A stretch of DNA of 64,000 nucleotides, taken from the NCBI GenBank assembly GCA_018806915.1, contig JAGKQI010000046.1, positions 372,001 through 436,000 on the forward strand, given 5' to 3'. Position 1 is the first letter of the stretch. Each line of letters begins with the position of its first letter. This document shows, piece by piece, positions 41,911 through 51,506 of this stretch. The position numbers were made by a program, and so were the translations under genes. The notes under the pieces were generated by a model that made no database searches, was not told the origin of the DNA, and saw only the letters and a list, made by a program, of their open reading frames with translations. The stretch is from Phytophthora colocasiae. Its lineage: Eukaryota > Oomycota > Peronosporomycetes > Peronosporales > Peronosporaceae.

Positions 41911-42696
41911 TCGAGGTCGTTTCTGGTAGCCTAGCTCCGGCGTTCGTGATCGTTCGCCGACTAGGATCTTGAGGGCATCGAATAGGTCTTGAGTCGCAGT
42001 CTGAATGGTTCGAAGTTCCATGTCGAATAAGGAGTTCGGATCGAACTCTCCCGCCACCAAACCCGCTTCTTGGAGTAGGTCTAGCAAGACCTTCACCGCC
42101 TTCAAGCGGTCGGTAGTGGTCAGGGGTCTCGACACTGGACCGGATAGCTCTCCGATCTGGCGAGCCTGTATGATCGTTAGGACGGGGTCCTGGAGCAGGA
42201 TCTCACTTAGCACTTTCCGGTAATAAGCCATCTCGATTGCATCGTTGGTGATCTTTGACCTTGACTTAACGACGTCTTCGGTTCCTGAATCTGGGGCTTT
42301 CAATTTCGCTCGGGTGTTCTTGATCTTCTTCTTCTTCGTCGATCTTGAGGCAGCCGTGGACTTGGTGAGCGGGTTAAGTTTCGGTTTCACCGATTTCTTA
42401 TCGCTCGTTTGCGGATCTCGATTCTCTTCGAGATCCGCGGTGGCCCCCGAAGGGGCCTTGGGAGGAATTCGAGGTTTTTCTTCGAGATCTGGATTGTGAT
42501 CCCGATCTACCTCGTGTCTGTCAGTAGAGATCCTCCCAGAACTCTGCTGATCTGTGGATCTTTCAGTTTTCAGCGGTGCCTCCGTCGATCCAACATTCGT
42601 AGGCACTTCTTCCCCTTGTTCTTCTTTTACCTTGACATCTTCTTGGGACTCACGGTGATATCCGAAGTCACCAGAAGATCCGGGCACGCGCACCAT
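41911..42696 (-). CDS. Family H gag-like N-terminus fused in frame to C integrase
   Basis: The ATG at 42696 opens about 260 residues: an acidic and basic lead, a Lys-rich tract (STKKKKIKNTRAKLKAP), then a helical domain (YYRKVLSEILLQDPVLTI, QARQIGELSGPVSRPLTTT). It runs without a break into the integrase zinc finger of element C. Base composition changes here: GATC becomes very frequent. It probably represents the 5' part of another LTR family joined to C by deletion or template switching. No domain was named with confidence; gag is inferred from its place after a primer-binding-like site. Confidence 0.55.
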
Positions 42697-44189
42697 TGTG
42701 GTAGAGCGGATCTGCCAAAATCTCGTTAAGGCAGGTCTCGATCACCACTTGCGCCCAGACACCGACTAACGGAGGGGTCCCTCGATGATCCGTGATCTAG
42801 CTGTGTGTAGTTTCACCTTGTGTACCCGTCGGTAGGCGGGTTACGCTCTTCCAGGTGACTTCTGAAGGTTTCTTGTAGGTCGGAAGAAAGTCTTGCGTGA
42901 CGCAGGGGTTGAGGTAGCGTGGAAGTTCTTCACTCCACCTCGGGATACTTGATCCCGGTCGTAGGCGAGTTCTCGAGCCTTGATCCGGGTGCCTGGTACT
43001 TGATCCAGGTCTTCCAATAATCCAATGTTCGGGATTCAGTCCCTTCCTTTCCGTTGCTCTCCGCTTCCGATAGGGGGGGGGGTCTTGAGGAGGCGAGATT
43101 CGACAGGATCGTCAGGCTAAACAACCAATTCCTTCCGATCCGATGTATGCACTTAAAGGATAGCTCACTAGATAGGGCAAAGCTGGCCAATATATTATCC
43201 AGTCTTAACCGCTATACTAGGTCACGTATCCTTACCTTCTTGACGCTTGTAGGGCCAATGTAGTTCCCGGTTCCAGGCGTAGCGAAGACACTTGAGTGGT
43301 TTAGGGCAAATTCGATTCTGTTTATGGTTATTCCTATGCCTACTAATCCCATCCTGATTTACTATCATACGATCACATGACACTGGCTACATAGCTGATC
43401 CCTAGCATGGTTCCCCTAACCCTGATCGTGAGCCGATTTCGTACTTAGCCGGAACTTGATCTCGCATTTAGTCAAGGCTTGATCTCGCACTTAGTCGGGA
43501 CTTGATCTCGTACTTAATCGGGACTTGATCGCTCCCAGATCCCGCTTGGTAGTCGTTCGGAGAATTAGGATCAGGGAACCTGAGGAGTCTGCGTCGGGCC
43601 TGGGGCTGAGCTTGATCCTTAGCTGATCTCTTACTTAAACGGGAGGGGATCACTACGTGATCCCGCTTCGCCGCCGCCCGGGGAATCAGGATCATGTTGT
43701 TAGAAGGCCCCCGGGTGCCGGGGTGAACCGTGAGCCAAGATCGTGCTCACTTGGGACCCCACCATTGCCGATCAGGTGTCTCCGCTGCCTGTTACCCGGC
43801 GGGACCCATCGTACCTTCGTCTGATTCGACTCAGATCTGGGCATCACAGGTCCCCCCTGTCGCTTGTTCTGGCTCTCTTAGGTTTCGTGGCTGATATCGC
43901 CTCTCCGGGAAAGATTCTCGTTCGCTTCACCACATAGGCGTTCTGAGATTGTATTGAAATCCGTGCCGGTTCTGAAATTCGTTCTGGGAGCACCATTCGG
44001 ATTAGCCAATGAAAATCGGAACTTTTACTTACCTTGGTAGACCAGGGCCTAAGTAGTTTTTGGCGGTTTGGGGTGACGCCTTCCCCCAAGAACTCGTGGT
44101 CGGCATGATCGCGGGCTTCTGCCAGGCGCTCTCGAGCGCCGGTAGGTCCCTTGCGAGTCTCCTCTCCTGGCGAGCTAATCCGTCACCAT
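42697..44189 (-). other. Family H leader and probable LTR, GATC-rich
   Basis: No gene. TGGCAGATCCGCTCTACC, read on the minus strand just upstream of the ATG at 42696, looks like a primer-binding site, so the LTR lies to its right, ending somewhere near 44040. GATC occurs about 11 times in 260 bases near 43450-43700. I could not define LTR ends because there is no partner copy. Confidence 0.45.
43455..43536. repeat. 23-base tandem repeat containing GATC
   Basis: Three units (43455-43477, 43478-43500, 43501-43523) and part of a fourth, pattern CTTGATCTCGCACTTAGTCG with GGA. The units differ at a few positions. They lie in the probable LTR of family H and may be promoter or spacer repeats. Confidence 0.85.
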
Positions 44190-44541
44190 CCCGACTAACC
44201 CCGTTTCAACGCCGTCGCTCAACTCCCCTGCTCCCCAAACTGCTGACCGATACTCAGACTGTCGTACTAACCATCGTTCTATTCGCCGCACTACGCGCCG
44301 TACTAACCGCACTGACCGCCTCCGGATAGGCACGTTCAATGTTCAATCACTAGGCTCCCTACTTAAACAGCTCGACACTCTTCCTCAAGATATACACCTC
44401 TACAAAATTGGCATCCTCGGCCTCCACAAGACCAAGCTATACACGCTCGGACGCTACGAGACTTCGGACAACACGCTCCTAACACTACCCGCAAAGGAAC
44501 ACCATCATGACATTGGATTCGCAGTGTCGCCCAGGCCTTGA
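44190..44541 (+). pseudogene. LINE endonuclease N-terminal fragment
   Basis: Open frame with an Arg/Thr-rich lead, then IGTFNVQSLGSLL, YKIGILGLHKTKLYT and HHDIGFAVSPR. TFNVQ is the N-terminal motif of apurinic-type endonucleases of non-LTR retrotransposons. It stops at 44539, where the rest of the endonuclease and the RT N-terminus have been deleted; the RT follows in another frame. Confidence 0.7.
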
Positions 44542-45320
44542 ATCCAAAATCGCGCTACGCAAGCTCAACAATGGCCGAGCATCAGGACCGGACAACATAC
44601 ACGTCGATTTGCTCAAGTACGCCGCAGAAGAACTTGCGCCACGTCTAGCCACGCTGCTAAACCGCAGCTTCAAACGTGGAGAGCCCCTCACGCTCGGAGA
44701 AGGAACACTCATCAGTCTGCAGAAACCAAACAAACCTCGCGGCGACGTCTCAAGTCTCCGCCCGATTGTTCTCCTCAACACGATTCGCAAGACCGTCTCC
44801 GTGATCGCGCTGCAGCGCATTTCACCCGCCGTGGACAAGATTCTCTCCGCGCACCAGAGCGGCTTCCGCAAAAACCGCAGCACTGCAGACGCCGTGTGGG
44901 CGCACAAATGGATCTGCGCACGGACACAAACATTCCGAGAAGTCATTCAAATACTGGGCATCGACCTCTCCAGAGCGTTCGATACCATCGACTGCGCAAA
45001 ACTGCTCCAAGTACTGCAAACGTTCCTCCCAGACGACGACATACGACTCATCAGGCTCCTGTTATCCGACACGACCTTGTCGCAACGAGTCGGGGGACAA
45101 CAGGTTCACGCCTTCGACAGCAACACAGGTACCCCACAAGGTGACTCACTCTCACCGGTTTTATTTGTCATTTACTTAGAAGCAGCGTTTAGAGATTTAG
45201 CTAGTCACCCAGCAATGGCTCCGGATCTACTGGAGCAGATGATTGTGTACGCGGATGATGCTGATTTTGTCTGCAGAGACCCAAGTCTCGTCCAACTGGT
45301 CATGACACACGCACCGGAGG
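44542..45320 (+). pseudogene. LINE reverse transcriptase, 3' truncated
   Basis: LRKLNNGRASGPDNIHVDLL, SLRPIVLLNTIRK, GFRKNRSTADAV, IDLSRAFDTID, GTPQGDSLSPVLF and YADDADFV are the ordered RT motifs of non-LTR elements. The frame is cut at 45320 by the LTR of element G. With the internal deletion ahead of it, this copy is dead. Confidence 0.9.
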
Positions 45321-45741
45321 TGTAATGGGTCTGCTTAGACCTATTAGGTGGCGTACACGTGCGCTTACGTGTATGAGGAAGCGTGCAATTAGAATATACA
45401 TAATTTAAGTAAACTTATTTAAAATGAGTATAAGTAAATGAAATAAAAACTAAATTAATACTGCAAATACCGTAAAAATGAGAACTGTTATTGAATTTGG
45501 CATAAGCCAATTATGGACCTCCTAAAACTGTTTGTTATCTATTTCTAAAGGGTCTGCCAACGTGTGGTTGGCAGAAAATCTGCTCAGTGATTGGTAGAAA
45601 TCCCCAATAATGTGGTTCGCCCATGTATCCATTGGTGTGTACAGCACACCAAGGTCTGAGGTCCGTTTCCAGCCTCTAACAGTTATCCTAACTGTTAGAG
45701 TTACAAGTGGTACTACCTCTTGTACGTGTAACTCCGTTACA
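45321..45741 (-). repeat. 3' LTR of element G (421 bp)
   Basis: Ends TGTAAT and GTTACA; inverted copy of 22937-23396. The adjoining polypurine tract shows it is the 3' LTR of a minus-strand element. It cuts the LINE RT. Short hairpins fill it, as in the rest of G. Confidence 0.8.
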
Positions 45742-45757
45742 CCATCCCCCCGTTAAG
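45742..45757 (-). promoter_or_regulatory. Polypurine tract of element G
   Basis: On the minus strand CTTAACGGGGGGATGG directly precedes the LTR start TGTAAC, as for E1. It fixes the orientation of G and shows that the plus-strand ORF beside it is antisense. Confidence 0.7.
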
Positions 45758-45843
45758 ATTCGACGAATCGGTCCCGATACGTCAATCAACAGAACTTGAC
45801 AAGACCGTCAAGTTCCCGAGAGAAGTCCGAGTTCATTTCGCAG

Positions 45844-47374
45844 CCAACGCCCACGCCTCCGTCCGCTTCTGCGGACGCGCAAGCCTCCCCTGCTGCCTCT
45901 GCAGCAGGAACAACAATCTCAGCAGTGCCCACTAGCACTGCTGCTTCCAGCGGTTCGACAGAGAAGCGAGTACCATGCTCTCCACAAGGAGAAGCATGAG
46001 GAGAAGAAGAAGTCTTCTTCTCTAGCAGAGATTAAGAATCCTGCTGTTCCTCTCAAAGAACTCTTTGGAGAGGACTACGAAGACATCCTCGACTATGATG
46101 ACGACGATGTCGAGGAGGGAGAGCTTGATGCCAAGGCTCCCGCTCCCGTGTCTTCGTCCGAAGTCACGTCAGACCCACCCGTGGGATCTCGACGACCTCG
46201 TGATGAGGCCTCGGACGCTTCAAGCTCGAAGCGTCCGCGCAGAGATGACGAAGCGTCCCCCATGTTGAGGGCGCTCACTGCCCCGCGCATAGATCCGCGA
46301 GTGTGCACACCATGGATGCCTACTGAGGCACAGATCCATGAGTGGTCCGGTGCTAGCTCACCACCGAACCCGATACTGTTGTATGCATGCAACAGTATCA
46401 ACGACGACGACGTCGCCGCTGAGATTGTCTTCGAGTCCGAGACTCAAAGACGCGACTACTATATCGGGCTCTACCATGAGCTCCGATACTATGCAGCGAA
46501 GAAAACTTCGCGCAAGAGCAAAGTGCCCGAGTGGCAGGCACTTTGTCAGTCGTGGAATGCCTCTGTTGAAAACTTCAACAAAGACCCGAAGGCATATCAC
46601 GAGCGCGTTGCTGCGGCTCGCGATCGCTACTACACTTACACAACACGTGGTAAGTGTGAACTCCTCCATGATCAGTCCATGGAAGCGGGGATCCCATGTG
46701 CCGTTCCCTTCGGCACACCCTGCCCGTGTTGCCAACCCTTGGCAACACGTCTCTCAGAAAGTAATCTTCTGGGGTACACGGTTGTCCGTGTACCCGATCA
46801 CTTAAAGGAGCTTCGTGGTCGTCTCGAGCCACGCGGAGCTCCGAGTGCTGTGGCTGACCGCAGCACTCCTCGTGCAGGGCTTACCCCTGCAAGTTATGGT
46901 GGGCTTCGTACGCCCTCACCATTTCCGGAACGTCCTCCATCAGGACGTTCTGCGGCTCCCATGTATCTCGATGGGGAGGAAATCCTCTCCAACGAATACG
47001 AAAACGAACCCCTTGAGCGTTCGTTCTCTTATGAGCCACAATACGCTCCACAATCCAGCGGATCGCTCCACGCGCGTCGCGCAACGGCGGCGGAGGGGGT
47101 GGGAACACTCCCTCCGCATGGTCAACGCTATGACCATGACGATCGTGCCCTGCACGATCGAGTTGCTGCGCTGGAGCAGATACAGAGTGCTGAGATAGCT
47201 GCTCTGAAGCAGGAGGTTCGTGTCCTCCGTGCTGAGGTCTGCGAGGCAGCTCAGACTGCCTCGAACCTCTCGTCCGGTCTTGGGACGAGAGTGAACCGGT
47301 TGATCGACCTTGTCAACGGTCTCGATAAGGCCTTCCAGGCCTCTCGCACTTCTCAGTCGGACTACCAACCCTAG
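45844..47374 (+). CDS. Antisense accessory ORF of element G
   Basis: Body frame from about 45970 to 47374. The N-terminus (PTPTPPSASADAQ) is read in another frame because of a small deletion, and the ATG kept in E1 is lost here. Content: Ala/Thr/Pro-rich lead; Lys-rich helix (HKEKHEEKKK); acidic stretch (YEDILDYDDDDVEEGEL); a basic cluster SKRPRRDD that could be a nuclear localisation signal; a middle domain with aromatic and Cys/Pro residues (YYIGLYHELRYYAAKK, CPCCQPL); and a C-terminal coiled coil (VAALEQIQSAEIAALKQEV). Unlike the ORFs of A to C. It overlaps the minus-strand linker and chromodomain of pol. E1 carries the same ORF with different lesions, so the ancestral frame was intact. 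Function unknown. Confidence 0.7.
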
Positions 47375-47501
47375 GTAGTCCGTGCTGCACGTACGGCTTC
47401 AACCGCCCGACGTAGAAGGTCGGGTGGAGCCTCATGCTGGACGGTATGTCCAGCCGGTACGCGTTGCCGTGCCGTTCAAGTACTTTGAACGGCCCGATGA
47501 A
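46881..47501 (-). CDS. Element G pol C-terminus: GPF/Y domain and chromodomain
   Basis: Read from 47501: FIGPFKVLERHGNAYRLDIP and HPTFYVGRLKPY are the integrase C-terminal GPF/Y module. After a linker with a stop comes RWIVERIVAHKR, RFRIRWRGF and RDTWEPQNVL, a clear chromodomain, ending in TAA at 46881. Chromodomains direct integration to marked chromatin. This coding lies wholly antisense to the plus-strand ORF ending at 47374 for about 490 bases. Short hairpins run through it. Confidence 0.85.
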
Positions 47502-48024
47502 TATTCAGCACTGCATGTTTAAGTAGGTTTTGCGTAGCTAACAAAACCAATGAACCCAATTTGAATTCATTTATGTTGCCCCTACCAACATTATCAGTGT
47601 TCATGCAGCGGGGCTGCGTAGGTGTGCACCGCACAGAGGAAGTTTAGTTGACTCGTAGAGTCCTGCTTGCAAGGCATTAGCCTTCGGTTCTATACAAGAA
47701 CCAAATAGTCCACTAAATACGGGACCCACACAATCAGTGTCCCTATAGTAAAGGAACTAACACTAATTATGTAAATGCAAACTGATTTTATTGACATTAT
47801 TGCCCTAATCCTAAATGTAACGGACTTAGTATCTAGCATACTAATTCCTAATCAAAAATGTAGTGTGTGGTTCTGAGCTAACCGCCAGCCGATGGCTACA
47901 TATGTGACGTGTGAGATACACGATGTGTCATACACAGATTTGTGATACTTGTGATAATTGCCTCCGGCCTGTGTCTGCCACACTAATGTAGCCATGACGC
48001 TCAGCGCCGTGTAACCCCGTCACA
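47502..48024. other. Interruption inside element G integrase
   Basis: The integrase breaks off after RQKLN near 48025 and resumes at FIGPF near 47501. The roughly 520 bases between are non-coding and AT-richer. Within them 47816-48024 is bounded by TGTAACGG and CCGTCACA, inverted ends that resemble G LTR ends, so a related solo LTR is possible. No target duplication was found. Confidence 0.45.
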
Positions 48025-49270
48025 GTTCAGCTTCTGTCGATCGACAGAAGCTGCGATAGCATCCTAGACAAACCGTATGACGGCTTGTCTTCGCTGGACA
48101 AAGTCTAGCGCACTCGAGCTGACTCCTATCAGCTTGTCGCCTTTGTCAGCAGCAGGCCCTGCCTGCTCGCTATCATCTCTCATGTCTGTGCCCGGCACAG
48201 ACATCGCGCGCTCGTTCCTGCTAGAACGAGACGTCACACGCGTCACCGCAGCTGATAGTGTGCTACTATAAGTTGCATTCTGCGGTTGTTCAGACGCAAC
48301 CGTAGATCCTCCCCCACTTAAAGAGGAAGCTACCCCACCGAGCATGCTCGGCAATCGTGGATGCCTCATGGCATTCACGTAGAACGGTGTATGCCCTGTC
48401 GAGTCATGCACCGAGTAGTTGATGGCAAACTCTGGCATCAGCAAGCACTCGCTCCAGTGCGGGAACGAGTGAGCGTAGCTCTTCAACGTGTCACCCAGTA
48501 CACGGTTGACACGTTCGGTCTGTCCGTCCGTCTGCGGATAATCCGCAGTCGACATTGACAATCGTGAAACAAGAAGTGTAAACACTTCTTGCCAGAACCG
48601 CGCTGTGAAGCGTGGATCACGGTCCGACACAATGTCGAGCGGCATGCCAGGGTGTTTGAACACCATGCCAACAAACAGTCGCGCAGTCTGCGCGGCTGTA
48701 ACAGAAGCCGGGACGGCAGCAAGATGAACCATCTTGCTGAATCCGTCCACAAAGACAACGATGCCCGTCCTCCGCTTGCTGTCAGGCGGAAGACCGAAGA
48801 CAAAGTCCATGGACATGGACTGCCAACACTCCGACGGAGTCGGAAGTGACTGAAGAGGATCCTGCGAGAACCGCGAAGGCTTCACGCGTTGACAAACCTC
48901 GCAAGCACGTACGTACTTGCGCACCCACTTGTACTGGTAGTGCCAGTAGAAGTCACGCGTGAGAAGAGTGTATGTCTTCTCACGACCCGGATGCCCTGCC
49001 GTGGGGGCATCGTGATACTCGAATATGATCCTCAACCGGAGGTCATGATCATTCGGAACGACAATGCGGATCGCATTGTCGTCTACTACACTGTACAACA
49101 GTAGGCCTTCGTGTACACATAGCGGTGTACACGAGCTCGAAGATGAGGGGTTAGCTTCCGACGTGCCACGTCGGAAGGTGCTGCGAGGAACTCCAGCAGC
49201 CCCTTCGCGTCTGCATCCCTTGCATACGCGCTCATCACGTCATCAATCAACGTTGACGACGGCACACTTG
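48025..49270 (-). pseudogene. Element G integrase core and linker
   Basis: HHCC finger (EYHDAPTAGHPG, CEVCQRVK), then SMDFVFGLP, VSDRDPRF and TDGQTERVN for the catalytic DDE residues. A TAG at 48062 is followed in frame by DAIAASVDRQKLN. Upstream the RNase H-integrase linker is split by frameshifts near 49110 and 49275. All catalytic residues are present despite these lesions. Confidence 0.9.
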
Positions 49271-49273
49271 TCC

Positions 49274-50457
49274 TCACGACGCCAACTGCGTTGGCGTCGA
49301 CTCCGCGTAGTCAGGTCGACGCGATAACGCGTCGGCCACTACATTGAGTCTTCCGGGTTTGTACTCTACCCGGAAGTTGTACTCCGCGAAGAAGGACAAC
49401 CATCTCGCCATACGTTGCGAGATGTGCGGCGACTTAATCGCCGTACGCAATGATGCGTGGTCTGTATAGACCACGAACGGTCTACTTCCAAGTAGATACA
49501 CTCGGAACTTTGCGAGTGTATACTTCATGGCATGGAGCTCCTTGTCATGTACGGGATAGTTACGCTCAGCTGGCTTCAGCTGACGCGATTGATAGTAGAC
49601 TACACGATCACGCCCTTCGTGATCGTGTTGCAGCAATGCACATCCGATTGCAAAGTCGGATGCATCGCACACTATGTGGAATGGACGATCTTGGTCCGCC
49701 ACGACCAAGATCGGCGCTTCAGTCAAGCCCTGCTTGACTGCACCGAATGCATCCTCGCACTCGGTCGTCCAAACCCACTCAGCTTCTTTCTTAAGAAGCT
49801 GTGACAACGGGCGAATCTTGCCCGCGTAGTTCTCCACGTACTTGCACAAGTACGTGGCAAGCCCAAGGAACTGCCTCAGTTCCTTCACATTGGATGGCGT
49901 GGGCCATTCATTGATCACTCTGACCTTCTCTGGGTCAGGGCGCACGCCGTCTTTCCCCACGAGACACCCCAGCACGGGTATCTCGCTTGCCCCGAAGATA
50001 CACTTCTTCAGGTTCGCATAGAGCTTTTGTTTCCTCGTAAGCTCTAGCAGCTTCCGGAGATGCACCTTGTGCATCTCAATGTCCGTCTTCCCGTTCACAG
50101 CCCGGCCGTGGACGAACACGTCGTCGAAGTAACTCGGTGCGAAGTCAGGCACCGAGCGCAATAGATGTGTCACGCATCTATTGAACGTTGCAGGGGCGTT
50201 CTTAAGCCCCTGTGGCATTACGAGCCACTCCCAAAGCATACCGCTTGGAGTGCTTACCGCAGTGAGAGGGATGTCCCTCTCACGCATGAGGATCTGATAG
50301 AATCCATCACGCAGATCTAGAGCACTGAAGATAGTGCTCAAGGCCATCGAATCGATGATAACATCTTTTCGCGGTATCAGCGTCTGCGTCGGTATCGTCG
50401 CATCGTTCAACTTGTTGTACGCATGAACGATGCGCCAGCCGCCCTGTGGTTTCTTAA
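49274..50457 (-). pseudogene. Element G reverse transcriptase and RNase H, split by a TTAA element
   Basis: RT continues from KKPQGGWRIVHAYNKLN at the element edge, with ALDLRDGFYQI, MPQGLKNAPATF and catalytic SYFDDVFVHG. RNase H follows with VCDASDFAIGCALL, DKELHAMKY and VYTDHASL, all active-site residues present. No second RNase H is seen, unlike A and B. The N-terminal RT part is at 51362-51506. Nearly every 30-60 bases contain a perfect short inverted repeat, including beside the YFDD codons. Confidence 0.92.
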
Positions 50458-51357
50458 CCCCCCAACACTTACGGTTGTATATAACAACGTCGCGTTCAGC
50501 ACCTTTTCATAACATGTTGGTAAATACAACATGTTAATGCCAGCACATTTCGTGCAGTCTCTGCCAATTTGCACGCGGGTAGGTCAAAGAGTTGCAAAAA
50601 ACCTCTGGAGATGTGATGACTAATTGCAGCGACAGTGCTTTTGAGTTGCAAAGAACGGCTGGAGATGTGATCATTAACTGCAGCGACAGGGCTTTTCGTA
50701 TGATGTTGATTGCTCGAAGACGATGACTGGCTGAAAGCCAGTCAGTTTGAAACAGTTGAGACTTGGAGAGGAGATGGTTTTCCGACGTGAGACCCGACTG
50801 GAGTCTGACGTTTTCAAGGCACGATTTGAGGGGAGAAGCCCCGAAGAACGGCGCAGACTAGTAACGGAGCATCGCGACTTTATAGATAGGGCGGAAGAGG
50901 GGCGGAAGAGGGGACGACGAGGAAGAAGATGCAAAGGAAGTGGATGAAGACGCGGCGGAGTAGGCTATTTTTGTAGTGTGGCGCGTGTTTATATAGCGTG
51001 ATGAGAGTAAGCGTAATGCATCTATTGCGTGTCAACTGCAGCTCCGAACATAGTTTTGCGGCACGTCTATCTTCTGTGCAGCGATCTTCCACAGACAATG
51101 CAGTTCCGGTAAAAGGGGCATTTTAGATGAAGTCAATAACAACACGTTTACTGGCAGGTCTGAAGCGTCGACGTCTTTTACAACATGTTCGACATAATCG
51201 TGCGATAGACTTGTCTGTACACGGCCAACCAAATCTTTGTCCAGACGAACTTAAGGTGACCATACAAATATCAAGTATTGCCTGGTATTAACATGTTGTT
51301 TTTAACAACATGTTCACGCCTTTACACAAGGCGAGAAGTGGCGTGAGTGTTGGGGGG
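50458..51357. mobile_element. 900-bp TTAA-flanked inverted-repeat DNA element (piggyBac-like, non-autonomous)
   Basis: TTAA at 50454-50457 and at 51358-51361 flank it. The termini are CCCCCCAACACTTACG and its near-perfect complement CGTGAGTGTTGGGGGG (one mismatch in 16). Subterminal AACATGTT palindromes occur at both ends. TTAA targets and C-rich ends are typical of the piggyBac superfamily. Inside there is no transposase; a small Arg/Glu-rich frame at 50747-50947 is not convincing. A 54-base direct repeat lies at about 50590-50696. Removing the element with one TTAA restores the G reverse transcriptase frame. Confidence 0.85.
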
Positions 51358-51361
51358 TTAA

Positions 51362-51506
51362 CACAGAACGTTGAGGCACTGTGCGGGGACTTTGATCCCC
51401 GCACTTGACCTGCAAGGCGACGACTTTCAAAGAAGTCGTCGATCGCTTGAACTTGTTCACGCGGCAGTGGCCAGTGCCGTGTAACACAGTACTTCGTGCC
51501 CAGCAC
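51362..51506 (-). pseudogene. Element G reverse transcriptase, N-terminal piece
   Basis: Reads WPLPREQVQAIDDFFESRRL and then HSASTFCV up to the TTAA; with the 50457 side it gives CVKKPQGGWRIV. This is the start of a gypsy RT domain. Confidence 0.85.

Noticed and set aside
43455..43536. CRISPR-like repeat array
   Set aside because: The units are directly adjacent without spacers and belong to an LTR-like region of a eukaryotic element.
45844..47374. Plus-strand ORF read as the gag of a plus-strand LTR element starting at 45321
   Set aside because: The G-rich purine tract is on the minus strand directly before TGTAAC, and the minus strand of the same DNA encodes a chromodomain and GPF/Y module continuing the G pol. 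The ORF is therefore antisense in the 3' part of G.
47816..48024. Solo LTR bounded by TGTAACGG and CCGTCACA
   Set aside because: Ends look related to the G LTR, but no target duplication and no second copy were seen; kept only as a possibility inside the interruption.
50747..50947. Small Arg/Glu-rich ORF inside the TTAA element as a transposase remnant
   Set aside because: No DDE/D motif, and too short; composition alone is not evidence.
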